Below, one piece after another: positions 44,475 through 55,751 of a DNA stretch of 64,000 nucleotides. The stretch is from Lithobates sylvaticus (lineage: Eukaryota > Chordata > Amphibia > Anura > Ranidae). The stretch is taken from assembly GCA_028564925.1 (NCBI GenBank), contig CM053032.1, positions 115,273,490 to 115,337,489 on the forward strand, in the 5' to 3' direction. Position numbers and translations under genes: made by a program. The notes beneath the pieces were generated by a model, which had not been told where the DNA came from, did no database searches, and worked only from the letters and a program-made list of their open reading frames with translations. How positions within the stretch are numbered: position 1 is the first letter of the stretch; every line of letters starts with the position of its first letter.

Positions 44475-47000
44475 TTAAACCACCACCTTACCGAGACTAA
44501 TACCGCCGCCCAAGTATTGTTTTAAGCATGGCAGAGCCAATCCCCCAAGAGAGAGGGGTAATTGAAGGGTGGCCTGAGCAATTCTAGGTGCGGCGCCAGC
44601 CCAAATAAAAGAGTTAAATATTTTGTCTACTTTCTGAAAAAAGGAGTTGGGAATCGGGATAGGGGTGTTCCTGAAAACATAAAGGAATTTGGGGAGAAAC
44701 GTCATTTTCAACAAATTCACTCTACCCACCGGGGATAAGGGAAGGGATTTCCAAGATTGGCATTTATCAATCAAATTGTGGAGTATCGGGTAGACGTTGT
44801 CCTCCAGATACAGTTTTAGGTCTCCCTGGATCTCTATTCCCAGATAGCGAAATTTAGGGACTGTTTTCAAGAGTGCATGCGCATGTTCGGGCTGTGGTCT
44901 ACCAGACAGTGGGAAAAAGATAGACTTGTCCCAGTTTATTTTAACACCTGAGTATATACCAAATTCGTCTATAATGGCTAGAGCTGCATTCAGGGATGTG
45001 GTCGTGTCAGGGAGATACAGAAGGGCATCGTCAGCATATAGGGATAATTTTTCCCTTAGAGGGCCCACCTGTATTCCCCCGACCTCGACCGACTCCCGCA
45101 GAAGCGTGGCCAGGGGTTCTATAGCAAGGGCAAAAAGGGCCGGAGACAGTGGGCATCCCTGTCTCGTGCCTCTGCTCAGTGGGAATGTATCGGAGATCAG
45201 GCCATTGGTGCGTATTCTGGCTACGGGGTTTGCATAGATTAGCTTTATCCAGGAGATGAATTTGGGGCCAAAGTTAAAACGTTCCAGAACCCTCCAGAGA
45301 AATTGCCATTCGAACGCCTTTTCAGCGTCTAGTGAGGCGACCGTGCCACTTGTGCGTCCCAACCCTGCTAGGGAGATGTGAGTGTATAAGCGACGTAAGT
45401 TTATGTCCGTGCTCTTACCTGGCATGAAGCCCGTTTGGTCTCCCTGAACCAGCTTTAAGATCCCGGAGTTCATTCTAGTTGCAAGGATTTTCGTGACGAT
45501 CTTCGCGTCTACATTGTGGAGCGAGATCGGACGATAGGAGGAGCAGAGTGTAGGGTTTTTGTTAGGCTTGGGGATCACCACTATTACCGCCTCTGACATC
45601 GTAGAAGGGAGGGTCCCCTTGCCCAGCATGGCTGTGAGTGTGGCGTGAAATTGTGGGGCCAGTAGTTCTATGTGGGTCTTGTAGAATTCCGCCGGTATTC
45701 CGTCATGACCCGGTGTTTTTGCATTTTTAAGGGAGGTCATGGCAAGCTGAACTTCTTCAAGAGAGATGGGGCTATCTAGTCGGGTACTGTCCGCATCAGG
45801 GAGTTTGGGCAGCTCTACACGGTCTAGAAAATGGTTGAGGGCCTCAGGGGTAGATGTGTCCCTGGAGGTATAGAGAGATTCATAATATTGCGCAAAGCGA
45901 GCGTTGATAAGGTGGGGATCAGTCAGCATCTCTCCCCGCTCGCCCTCAACCATAGCTATATGTGACACCGAGCTCCTTTCCTTAGACAGCCAGGCCAATA
46001 GCCTACCTGTCTTTTCACCCTGCTCAAATATTCTCTGGGATTGGTTTAGGAGTATCTTTCTGCTGGCAGTGGCCCTAAGTAGGGATATCTCTCTGTGGAC
46101 CCCCTTCAGTTCAGAGTACACTGTTGCGTCACCCCCCTGTGTATACGTGTTTTCCAATCTGAGTGCTCTCAACTCAGCCGCCTCTAGTGCCAACCTGGAA
46201 TTTTTCCTAGCCTTGGAGATGAGAAATTGATACTGCCCCCTGGCAAATGCCTTGTATGCATCCCAGAGCACTGGCGGTTCCACTGTACCTCTATTTTCTA
46301 TCCAGAAGGCTCCAAGCTCTACCTCCATCTCGGGGGCCACGCGCTCATCATCCACCCAATATCCGGAGAGCCGCCACATGACCGAGCCAGAGGCAGGACC
46401 TAGCTCTAGTTTGAGTAGAAGTGGTGCGTGGTCAGAGATGCCCCGAGGCAAAATCTCCACCTCCGTGGTGTGGGAGAGCAGGAAGTCATCAGCTAGCAGT
46501 AGGTCAATTCTGGAAAAGGAAGCATAGGTAGCAGAGTGGCATGTGAATTTTTTCTCAGAAGGGTGTTTCCACCGCCATACATCATGTAGACCATAGACCT
46601 CCATCCATTTCAGCAGAGGGGAGACAAGAGCCACACCAACCCTGAACCTATCCATAGATGGGTTTGGAGTCATGTTAAAATCGCCTGCTAGTAATACCCT
46701 AGCTCCCGGATATAATGCCATTAATGGGGTTAGTTTGTGAAGTATTTGCATATCCACCGGAGGAGGTACATAGATACCTGCTATAAACATTTCCTGCCCA
46801 TTACAATTAGCATGAATTGCCACATATCTGCCCCCCGGGTCCAGATGTAGATCCAGGAGGGAGAACTGGAGCGATTTATGGACCAGTATACTGACCCCCC
46901 TGGAGTACGTTGAGTACGTGGAGTGATAGTAGGAACCCACCCATGGCTTTTCAGGGCTAGTGTTCTTCCTCCCAGGAGATGTGTTTCCTGCAGAATACAA
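44475..47000 (-). CDS. LINE ORF2: endonuclease and reverse transcriptase, long open frame
   Basis: An 841-codon open frame of a protein that would nick DNA and copy LINE RNA. In order: most of the endonuclease (GDFNMTP, RIDLLL, GISDHAPLLLKLEL), a linker, then reverse transcriptase with AKTPGHDGIPAEFYK, TGFMPGKSTDINLRRLY, LDAEKAFEWQFLW, GTRQGCPLSPALFALA and the active-site YADD at about 45030. The first Met here is not the true start: the endonuclease begins in another frame near 47105 (MSWNVRGLNS, CILQETHL), with a frameshift near 46950. The C-terminal domain leaves the frame near 44515 and passes through at least two more frames to about 43490. So the gene is only lightly damaged. Confidence 0.9.
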   Translation of the reverse strand: MYSAGNTSPGRKNTSPEKPWVGSYYHSTYSTYSRGVSILVHKSLQFSLLDLHLDPGGRYVAIHANCNGQEMFIAGIYVPPPVDMQILHKLTPLMALYPGARVLLAGDFNMTPNPSMDRFRVGVALVSPLLKWMEVYGLHDVWRWKHPSEKKFTCHSATYASFSRIDLLLADDFLLSHTTEVEILPRGISDHAPLLLKLELGPASGSVMWRLSGYWVDDERVAPEMEVELGAFWIENRGTVEPPVLWDAYKAFARGQYQFLISKARKNSRLALEAAELRALRLENTYTQGGDATVYSELKGVHREISLLRATASRKILLNQSQRIFEQGEKTGRLLAWLSKERSSVSHIAMVEGERGEMLTDPHLINARFAQYYESLYTSRDTSTPEALNHFLDRVELPKLPDADSTRLDSPISLEEVQLAMTSLKNAKTPGHDGIPAEFYKTHIELLAPQFHATLTAMLGKGTLPSTMSEAVIVVIPKPNKNPTLCSSYRPISLHNVDAKIVTKILATRMNSGILKLVQGDQTGFMPGKSTDINLRRLYTHISLAGLGRTSGTVASLDAEKAFEWQFLWRVLERFNFGPKFISWIKLIYANPVARIRTNGLISDTFPLSRGTRQGCPLSPALFALAIEPLATLLRESVEVGGIQVGPLREKLSLYADDALLYLPDTTTSLNAALAIIDEFGIYSGVKINWDKSIFFPLSGRPQPEHAHALLKTVPKFRYLGIEIQGDLKLYLEDNVYPILHNLIDKCQSWKSLPLSPVGRVNLLKMTFLPKFLYVFRNTPIPIPNSFFQKVDKIFNSFIWAGAAPRIAQATLQLPLSLGGLALPCLKQYLGGGISLGKVVV

Positions 47001-47868
47001 ATCTGCGGGGAGTACTTTTTAATATAGGTGAAAACTAGGGACCTCTTGACCTTAGAATTTAGACCCCGCACATTCCAGGACATTATAGTCAATGGAGCCA
47101 TCATTACATCACATAGTAGTATAAAACAAGGGGATGAGTCGCATGAACGGGAGCCGGGAAAACCAACGGCCGCCCCATCCAAGCGAGATCAGTCAATATA
47201 CCTCGTCGTGGAGCCCTGTGGGAGGAAAGTGCCACCACAGCGAGACGACCAACAACACAGGATGTAGTATGTGAGAGGTACCAAGCATTTCAGTAGAAAG
47301 AGTAATACATTCAAATTTTCAAAGCAAAGAGAAGTACACCATAAATTCCCCCGCCCTCCCCCTCCCGGACACCACCCCCCAAACCACGGTGTGTCTTTTT
47401 CCCAAAACTTAAACCCCAGGTAACTACCATGTGAAAGGTAGAACCTCATAAGAGTTACAGTCCTAGCACAGTCAGTCCGGCCAGGTCCATGTGTAGGATA
47501 GACGGTCCCTGCAGAGTTTGTAGCAACAGTTCTCCCGCTCATTGCGGGGGCACATACTTAAACAAAATCTTTGCATAACGAACTTTGATGCATGTAGAAT
47601 GCACCGCGGGGGACAGGGCCCCAAGGATCCCCAAACATCTTTCGGTGTATATTGGTCAGCAGCAGAAAAACCCTGAGACACCAACCCACCATTAAACCTG
47701 TGATTACCTGCTGCGTCGCACCGGGGTCCTAATGGGGGAGGATCCTCAGGCCCAGCCAGCAGAGTCCAGCAAGCAGAATGTGGTAGTAGCCATCAAAAAA
47801 GGGGTCACTGTGCTGCTGGTACATCCTCACAAAAAAAAGTAATATAGAAGGGGGGGTACCTCAGGGGG

Positions 47869-48739
47869 TCATCCTCTAGGCAAGGTTTCCAACCAGTGGG
47901 ATGCATCTTCAGGGGTAGTAAAAAATCTCACCGTCTCGCCATCTTGAACTCTCAGCCGCGCTGGGAACAGCATACTGTACTTGATGTGTCTGTTGCGTAG
48001 GTTCAATTTAACCTGGTCAAAAGAGTGCCGCATCTTCTGGGTATCGATAGAGTAGTTCGGGAATATCATCAGGCGGGATCCTTCATAGTTAAGGGCTTCT
48101 ATCTTCCTGGCCAGATCCCGGTCCCTAAAATTGAGGAGGCGGAGGATGAAAGTGCGTGGAGGAGCTCCAGGGGGACCCCTGGTAGCAGGCATTCTATGTG
48201 CCCTCTCCACAGCAAAGAATGGGGAAAACCGCACTCCCGGCAGCAGAGTCTGGAGGAGGCACTCTGTGAAGGATGAGGGGTCTGCTCCTTCTGCTCCTTC
48301 TGATAGGCCCACAATGCGGAGGTTATTCCTTCCGATTCCTGTTCTCAGAATATTCGGCCCTGCTCTCCAGTATTTTCACCCTGGTCTGTAGGGTTCTCAG
48401 GGACCCGGAGTGGTCCCGCAGTGTGTCCTCAGCGTCCCCCACGCGGCGCTCCGCTTCGGCCAGCCTGGCGCGGAACGCGTCCATGTCCCTCCGGACTAAG
48501 CTAATGTCCAGCTGTACGGATTCAATCTTTCCCGTGAGGGTGGTCTGGCAGGTGGCAATTGCCTGCATTAGTGCCTGGAAGTTGGATTGGTCAGATAGGG
48601 CCGGGTCCGGGTTCTCCGCCGGGGACGCCATGCGGTCCGGAGGCTTAGGGGCCGGAGGTAGGCCCGAGCTAGGCCGGGGCTTCGATTTGGCTGCTGCGGA
48701 GGCCTTTCGGGTGTTCGGGGTGCCCCTACCTTTGGTCAT
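47869..48739 (-). pseudogene. LINE ORF1: coiled-coil and RNA-binding protein, frameshifted
   Basis: The N-terminal frame 48739-48323 has a Pro/Lys-rich start, then a coiled coil (QLDISLVRRDMDAFRARLAE, AERRVGDAEDTLRDHSGS). The C-terminal frame 48312-47869 has GLSEGAEGADP, ERAHRMPATRGPPGAPPRTF and IKYSMLFPARLRVQDGET, the RRM/CTD-type part that binds LINE RNA. One frameshift near 48320 separates them. Confidence 0.85.
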
Positions 48740-48960
48740 CCCCTCCCGGGTGAGGTCCCGGTCGTTTTGGCAGCTCCAGGGGTGATATCTGCAGGGATTG
48801 GGCTAAAATAGAGAGGTGGCTGGCCGGAGCTCACTCTATGTGCGTCCTCTCAGTCGGCCATCCAGGACACGCCCCCGATCAGCAGTCTTTGATCGCTCAG
48901 TTCAGCATCGGACTCAGATCAGTACGGATTAGGGATGCATAAAGTGGCCCAATCTGCCAA

Positions 48961-49758
48961 TTTAGGAAATTCTGTGCAATTATAAAATACTCATATTTTA
49001 GTTTTACCATCTTCTGATAATTGACAGACAAGAAACCTCTGTAAATGTTCTGAATTTCTGTTTTAGAAAAGAACTGGGGATATCTATGTGTATATTATAA
49101 AAGAAGAACAAATGGTTCAGGTTTCAAGTCCTCATGCATTGGGTTGAATAGGTTAGCTGGGCAGATAATATTGTTAAAGCATTTACATGTAGAAATGATA
49201 TGGATGGATTCAAGTACATATATTTTATGATGATAGATGCCTTTTTAACAATTTAGTGAATTCCCCCTGTATCTGCTATTGTGCTGCAATGCATGTCAAT
49301 GGAAAGCACATTATTTACTATCGTGCCTCTTCACTTCAACGCAACATGGAACAGTGCATTTTTCCAGCGGTGCGCGAGCTTCGTTTACTGCAGCAAAATG
49401 CAATTTTGGCTTTATAGACTTCTATGGGAGTGCATGAAAAAGGAATGCACATGCGTTCTGGAGCGTTTTTGGAAGTGTTGTGTGTTTAACAACTTGTCTC
49501 CTCCCTCACAAAAATAACACATGAAGCATGAAAACCAAAAACTTGCATAACAACATGCTACAAAAAATCACTGATTATGCAGCAGCACTAGCAAACCCAG
49601 GCTAAATTGCCCAATTAAAAAAAAGACTAAAGCACAAACAACGAATTCAAATGCAATAAAAAAAGTTTTTGATTATTCAATAACAAGACTTACCACACAT
49701 GTTAAAATAAACAAAACAATTGATACAATTTTAAACAGGATAATTTTGATGCTCTTAC
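48961..49758. other. Intron next to the host exon
   Basis: No transposon ends that I can define. On the minus strand it starts with the donor of the exon at 49759 (GTAAGAGC). Around 49260-49450 there is a short sequence resembling a common repeat (AATGCATGTCAATGG), not classified. Confidence 0.45.
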
Positions 49759-49996
49759 TCTGCGTGATATTATGATGAAATGCCGCTGAGGTAGAACATG
49801 GAGATGTTGCACCAGCAGTGTCACTCCCAAAGGTAAGCAACTCCAAAGGAAACTGGAATGGCATATTAACAGGTACCAGGCCACCCAACATGCCAAATGG
49901 ACTAAGTGAGGTTGTTGTCACGTTGGGATTAGTTACTGATAATGGTGCAGCCATAAGGGTCAAAGGTGATGTATTTGCAAGAAGAGATGCTGCAGA
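49759..49996 (-). CDS. ubn1: Internal exon of a ubinuclein-like gene (79 residues)
   Basis: The acceptor (pyrimidine-rich, then TTTTAAAG, AG at 49998-49997) and donor (GCAGA then GTAAGAGC, GT at 49758-49757) bound 238 bp = 79 codons + 1 base. It reads SAASLLANTSPLTLMAAP, a Ser/Thr-rich stretch, then SPFGMLGGLVPVNMPFQFPL, ELLTFGSDTAGA, and ends AAFHHNITQ. The GGLVPV..PFQFPLELL...SDTAG...STSAAFHH pattern is what I remember from the ubinuclein C-terminal region. The HRD/Hpc2 domain that contacts HIRA is further upstream in the gene and not in the window. More than 14 kb of upstream intron follows to the window end. UBN2 rather than UBN1 is possible. Confidence 0.68.
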
Positions 49997-49998
49997 CT

Positions 49999-50715
49999 TT
50001 AAAAGAAAATGTGTGTTAGTGGTCAGTAAAAAAAACACAGCTTTTTATAATAAATTTCAATACACAGGAAACTTTCAGAATTAAAAAAAAAAAAAAAAAA
50101 AATTGGTTTCTCAATTGTGCAGGACTTTGAGTAAAACAGACTTGCCTACTGTGATGCACTTACAAATGGCTTAAAAGGCCAAATTCATTTTTAAAAATGT
50201 TATTTTCTAAATTCCATCTTCCCTACATGGCAATATACAAGTAATGTCCCTGTGTTGCAGAAAAAGGCTAGGTTCACCTTTAGTAACATGTAACAAAATC
50301 ACCTGCCACCACACCGACCAGATACCCCATTGTGACAGTGGGCGGGGGAATCCACTCCTGGCACCCGCTTTCGCAATTCAAAAAACATTCAGAGTTCAGC
50401 AGTATGTCATGCTCTAAGCTGCAGTAACTTGTTTCTGTTATCTAGCTAGTGTCAGCAGCCACCCCCCCCCCACCTACACACAATATATAGCCAGTGGCCA
50501 CTCCTCTTGGTGTATAGGAGCCTTCACTAAATGGCAGACTGCGGTCCAGACTGAGTGATACCACCAGACCACCAGTCTGCAGCGCTGGATCCCCACTGAG
50601 CAGCAGTAATTGGTTGCTAGCAACCATTGACATCACATATGTGCCCCACCCCCTGCAGAAAAGTTGCCTTCCTAGATCCTGCCCCCTGCCTGCATGAACA
50701 TATTGGTCATGTACA
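49999..50715. other. Intron sequence upstream of the exon
   Basis: It holds an A-run of about 20 near 50085, and GC-rich repeat-like sequence from 50330. No gene. Confidence 0.45.
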
Positions 50716-50895
50716 TTGGGCACTCCGATGGGGACACCTGATTTAAGGGGGTACTTTAATGGGGGCAACTGTCTAAGGTGGATATTTTGATGGGGGCAAC
50801 TGATATATGGGAGCACACTGATGAGAGCATCAGTGGGCAGGACAGATATGCGAGTGTACTCTGATTGGGGATCCTGATTTGTGGGGCACCCAATA
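50716..50895. repeat. Degenerate ~33-bp minisatellite
   Basis: About five loose units contain GATGGGGGCAACTGAT with a following G-rich half. The first is near 50728 and the last near 50880. Units differ at many positions. Confidence 0.5.
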
Positions 50896-51787
50896 TATAA
50901 AGTTAATCTCATAACGGCACAAAGATGATCTCAGCTGGAAGAAAATTTTAGCAACTGGACATCCTTGAATTCTAATCCAATACCCCTGGTGTATAGTTTA
51001 GTAAACCTGCTTCTCCCTGCACTGAAAATAACCTAGAACAAACTGAATCATTGATATATAAAAATATAAAATGAGAAGAAAGGGCGTATCAATTTGAACA
51101 CCAATAAGAGCAGAATAGAGGGAAGGAGAGCATAAAGCGCCCCCTAGATCTCAGAACTGAGAGAAATGTTTTCTCACATAACCCTATAAATAGGGGTTGG
51201 CAAGAGAGAGGAGAAGGAAGACAGCGGAGATAAACAAATATATGGAAAAAACAGAATGATCAGTGGAAAAATAAAAGAAGAAACACAACTTCTTATTACC
51301 CCACCTATAACAGTTTTTTTTACATTTAAGTATGTAATAGAACATGAAGATGAAGATGAGTCACCAACTCCTCTGTTTCCCTCCCTCTTAGGAAGACTGG
51401 AGAATAGAAAAAGAAGGGGAAAGAGACGGAAAAAGTAAAAAAAAAGACAAAGATGCCAGGAGGTGAAAGTATATAAAACTTAACGGGTAATTCCACTTTT
51501 GTAGAAAAAAATTTGCACATAAAAAAAATAAAGCGTAAAATTGCAACTGAAATCATATTGTAATTGAATGTTAATAAAAATTACCTTTTCCCTTCAATCT
51601 ACAGTGCTGTCCTTTTCTGTATAATGCAGTGCAATCAATGTGGCTACCCAGAGGTGCTCTGCACACAGATTGTGTACAAAATGCCCCCTGAAAATGTAAT
51701 TTCCTGCTCGTGTGATTGGCTTACTGATTTTCACAGAAGCCTGTACGATGATACAAACCAGTTTTTTTTAAGCATCCCCTGCAACTA
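50896..51787. other. Intron sequence, repeat-like in part
   Basis: 51600-51780 looks like an interspersed repeat (GATTGGCTTACTGATTTTC). The plus-strand frame over it has no splice signals or known domain. Confidence 0.4.
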
Positions 51788-52150
51788 AAAATGGGATTTT
51801 TGTACTCACCATACAATCCTTTTCTCTGAAGTTCATTGACGGACACAGCTCCTTTAATTCTTGACCTTAGGGTTATCACGCCACTTCAGGAGAGGACAAG
51901 GCAGAACATGTAACACATGTAAAAAACAGCAAGATTGCACAGCACCGCCCAGGGGGCGGTCCCTCTGGCTATAACCTCTTACCCTGCAGCTCAGTTTGTC
52001 AAAAAGCAGTACAAACATAAATAGGAGGGATGGGTGCTGTGTCAGTCAATGAACTTTAGAGAAAAGGATTTTATGGCGAGTACAAAAATCCCATTTTCTC
52101 TTTCGTTCATTGACGGACCCAGCTCCTTTAATTCTTGACCTTAGGGACGT
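51788..52150. repeat. DIRS end repeat and internal complementary region
   Basis: ATGGGATTTTTGTACTC at about 51791 is inverted at about 52080. GTTCATTGACGGAC.CAGCTCC followed by TTTAATTCTTGACCTTAGGG appears directly at 51830-51870 and 52107-52146. The matching inverted end lies at 63535-63679. This arrangement is the signature DIRS elements use for circular replication intermediates. Confidence 0.75.
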
Positions 52151-52335
52151 CCCCAAGCAGTGTCAAAAAACGAGGGGTGGAAACAGCAAAACATAACTTC
52201 ACCCACAACAAAAAGAACACCTCAACAGAGGAGTTGCCATCTTAAACGGTAGCCATCAAAACATGCGGCCAACTTATGCATCAAAAGGTGCGTTCACAAC
52301 AAACTTGTAACTGAAAGAAAGTGTAAATCGCAACC

Positions 52336-53311
52336 TTACAGAGCCGCCTGTAAAACATTGCGGCCGAAGCAAGCATTCTTAGATGCGCTTACATCAACTT
52401 TGTAGAATTTTGTGAAAGTGTAAACGGATGACCAAGTCGCCGCCTTACACACCTGGGAGACAGACGCTTGATATCGGAAGGCCCAAGAGGTTCCAATTGG
52501 CCTGGTGGAATGAGCCGCGACAGGAAAAAGGGGCACCCGCCCCTTTAAGGCATAGGCCTGAACCACGATCTGTCTGATCCACGAGAAATGGTGGATGACG
52601 AGAACGCCAGACCTTTTTTCGGACCAACCACCAAGACAAAACAGAGAGTCTGACTTCCGGAAGGGAGCCGTCGCAGACAGATACACCCGTAGAGCCCAGA
52701 CCACATCCAGGGAATGTAAGGCAACTTCTTTCAGGGGTGTCGGCTTCGGACATAGGGATGGTAACCCGAGGTCCTCAGAGATGGAATGCCGAAACCACCT
52801 TTGGAAGGAAAAAGGGCCGCGGACATAGCATGCCTTATCCCTGTGGATGACCAGGTAAGGAGACTTGCATGACAAGGCCGCCAACTCAGAAACCCTCCTG
52901 GCAAATGTAATAGCCACTAGAAAGACTACTTTCTGAGAAAGAGTTAACAAGGGAATCTCCCTAATATTTTCAAACGGCGGTTTCTGGAGCACCGATAGCA
53001 CCAGATTCAGATCCCACGGAGGTAGTGGTGGTCGAACCGGATGGACTACGTGTCGAACCCCTTGCACAAAAGTACCCACCAATGAGTGAGTCGCCAAGGG
53101 ATGTTGGAAAAAAGACAGCCAAGGCTGATATTTGCCCCTTGATGGTGCTCAAAGCAAGTTTCTGATCCACGCAAAAACAGCAGGATCCTGGAAACCGAAT
53201 ATGTGTGCGGACGCCACACATCTCCTCACACATGGAGATGTAAGTCTTCCACGTACGATGGTAAATATTTTGAGAAGATGACTTCCGTGCCCTCAGCATA
53301 GTGGAAAACAC
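52336..53311 (-). pseudogene. DIRS tyrosine recombinase region (fossil)
   Basis: Recognised by the ARRVSELAAL segment around the first catalytic Arg and the HSTRPIG segment carrying His-x-x-Arg, typical of the integrase used by DIRS elements in place of a DDE integrase. It lies at the 3' end of the element, beside the terminal repeat. Broken. Confidence 0.8.
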
Positions 53312-53457
53312 AGAGTCTGACAGACCTCAGTCCTTTAGTACCTGGTTTTCAACAGCCATGCTGTTAAAACCAGCGACTTTAAAGCAGGATTTAGTATCGA
53401 ACCCTGCAATAGAATGTCGTCTCGCATCGGCAGCCGCCAAGAAACATCCGCCACCAA

Positions 53458-55235
53458 TCATACTAGGTCGGCGTACAAGGACGTCAAGGCCAAACTGGGG
53501 CAATCAGAATCACTGGAATCCCCTCGGCCTTCACTCTGCGCAGTAGATGTGGTAGAAGTTTGAGGGGGGAGGAAGGCATAAATCAGCCGATAATGCCCCC
53601 ATGGAGCCACCAATGCATCTGACACGTCTGCCCAGGGGTCTCTTGTCCTGGACACAAACCTCTGCACCTTCCGATTGAGCCGAGAGGCCAGGAGGTCCAC
53701 ATCTGGTGTGCCCCACCTCAGGCAAAGGAGCCGGAATACATCTGGATGCAACGACCATTCCCCTGGGTCCAGCATTTGACGACTTAGGTAGTCTGCCTGA
53801 CAGTTTTCTACGCCTGGAATGTATACGACCGACAGGGCCGGCACGTGCCGCTCTGCACACTGGAGGATGTGAGCGACCTCCCGTGCTGCGGTCAAGCTCC
53901 TTGTTCCTCCTTGATGGTTGACATATGCCACTGTCGTGGCGTTGTCCGACTGGATCCTGACCGGACACCCCTGTAGTCTCCTGGACTATGTGGAGAGGCA
54001 CCGTCTGATCGCCCGAAGCTTGAGCACATTGATCGGCAGTTGGGATTCTTCCCGCGACCAGAGGCCCTGGGCTGACTGTACGCCCAACACTCCCCCCCAA
54101 CCGGTCAGGCTGGCATCTGTTGTGATCACCATCCAATGGAGAGGAAGCAACGATCTCCCGGATCGAAGGGCTGGAGACCTCAGCCACCAGAGAAGGGAAT
54201 CCCCGACTAACTGGCTCACTCGAATTTGACAATCCAGGGATAATGGAGATTTGTTCCATTTTGACAAAATCTCCTTCTGCAGGACACGTGTGTGAAATTG
54301 AGCGTACGGTACCCGCTTCGAAAGTGGCTACCATGAGGCGCAGAACTCCCATGCAGAAGCGCAGTGACGACCACCTGCGGTTCACCAACAACTTTGCCGC
54401 AGCTTGAAGAGTCTGCTGTTTGTCTGAAGCGAGAAAAACTCTAGCTTCTGAGGAGTCCAACAGTAAGCCCAGGTATTCCAGGCGTTGAGTTGGTACTAAC
54501 ACCGACTTCTTTAGGTTCAGCACCCAACCAAACTTCCGGAGAGTCTGCATGGTGATTGCCACATTCTCCCTTAATTCTGAGGCGGAAGCTGCTCTCAGAA
54601 GGAGGTTGTCTAGGTAACCCACGATTGCAATCCCACCTTGCCTTAACAGTGCCAGAATTGGAGCTAACACTTTGGTAAAGACTCGGGGTGCTGACGCCAG
54701 GCCAAAAGGGAGAGCCACAAACTGGTGGTGCTCTTCCGAATGCAAATCGCAGAAACCTCTGATGCCTGAGGCATTTGGGTACATGTAAGTACGCATCCTG
54801 GAAATCCAGGGACGCCAGGAAGTCCCCCTGATGGAGTGCAGCGACCACGGAGCGAACTGATAACATCCTGAACCTTTGCACTTTCACAAAGCTGTAGAGG
54901 GCCTTCAAGTCCAGGACTGGACGTACCCCTTCTTTTTGGGGACTACAGATTGGAGTAGAATCCCTGAAACCTTTCCAGCGTCGGTACAGGTACTATCACC
55001 CAACGCGGCAGCAGGTCCTGTACTGCCCCGAACAGGGCTTCCTGACGAGCTGGAAGTAGAGGTAGGTTGGAGGGAAAAAAATCTGGTGGACAAGAAAGAA
55101 ACTATCTTGTATCCCGATGAAACCAGTTCGCAGACCCATTGGTCGAACAGTAGGGAGGTCCACCAAGCTGAAAACTCCCAAAAGGCGACCCCCCACCCGA
55201 TAGTTGGGCGGGGGCAAACCTTCATGCGGTAACAT
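53458..55235 (-). pseudogene. DIRS reverse transcriptase / RNase H region (fossil)
   Basis: Reverse transcriptase segments (FLASLDFQDAYLHVP, VALPFGLASAPRVFTKVLAP) are followed by RNase H segments (ITTDASLTGWGGVLG, ATTVAYVNHQGGT-like). Order and spacing fit DIRS. Broken. Confidence 0.8.
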
Positions 55236-55336
55236 TTTTGCTCGCAGACTTGTTCGGCTTGCGAAACCAGGGATGCTTTTGTCCTTCAGCAGGCGCCTTG
55301 TCGGACTGGGATCGCTTACCTGCCGACCTGGGCGGG

Positions 55337-55351
55337 CGACAAAGACGTTTT
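55337..55351. repeat. LINE target-site duplication, left copy
   Basis: CGACAAAGACGTTTT is repeated at 61409-61423, bracketing the LINE at 55352-61408. The first C may belong to the LINE end, so the duplication is 14-15 bp. Confidence 0.85.
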
Positions 55352-55751
55352 TTTTAACAGTAAAGTTTTTTATTTCGAAAATAACAAGTAAATACTAGGC
55401 ATTGACAGATCTTATACATTGGTCAAGAAAGAACAAAACAGATTATCAACGTTACGAGTATTGCAGATAGAACCTACAGAGGATATACCGTGTATCACAT
55501 CATTAGGTGTCGCATTGTTCATTAGAAGCAGGTGGATAGCATGCGTAATCATGTTAGATCCCTAACACCCTGGGGGGGGGGGGGAAGACAGGGAAGGGGA
55601 GAGGAGGTAGGAAAGAGGAGAGGAGAGGAGGGGGGGGGAGGAGGGGGGGGAAGAAGGGGGCGGGGGGAGAGCAGGGAAAGGGGTCAAGGAGAAGGGAGAG
55701 GTGCACATCCCAGTTCAGGCAGCCTTACTTCTTGATAACAATAAGTGATCG

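Larger units (their letters stand above)
43026..48876 (-). mobile_element. Full-length Tx1/L1-clade LINE, 5.85 kb, with target duplication
   Basis: The 14-bp target duplication GATCAGCAGTCTTT lies at 43012-43025 and 48877-48890. The 5' end (48876, minus strand) begins GGGGGCGTGTCCTGGATGG. The 3' end carries CAATAAAGATG and a short A-rich tail. ORF1 (about 48739-47869) and ORF2 (about 47110-43490) are present in order with few frame breaks. It is one of the younger insertions here. It lies in the sense direction of the host gene, in the 28.6-kb intron. Confidence 0.92.

Noticed and set aside
44475-47000. The longest open frame (841 codons) as a host enzyme gene
   Set aside because: Its endonuclease and reverse transcriptase motifs, the neighbouring ORF1 and the target duplication show it is a LINE ORF2.
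51564-51788. Plus-strand 74-codon frame with several Cys residues as a small gene or exon
   Set aside because: No splice signals or start context, and the DNA resembles an interspersed repeat.
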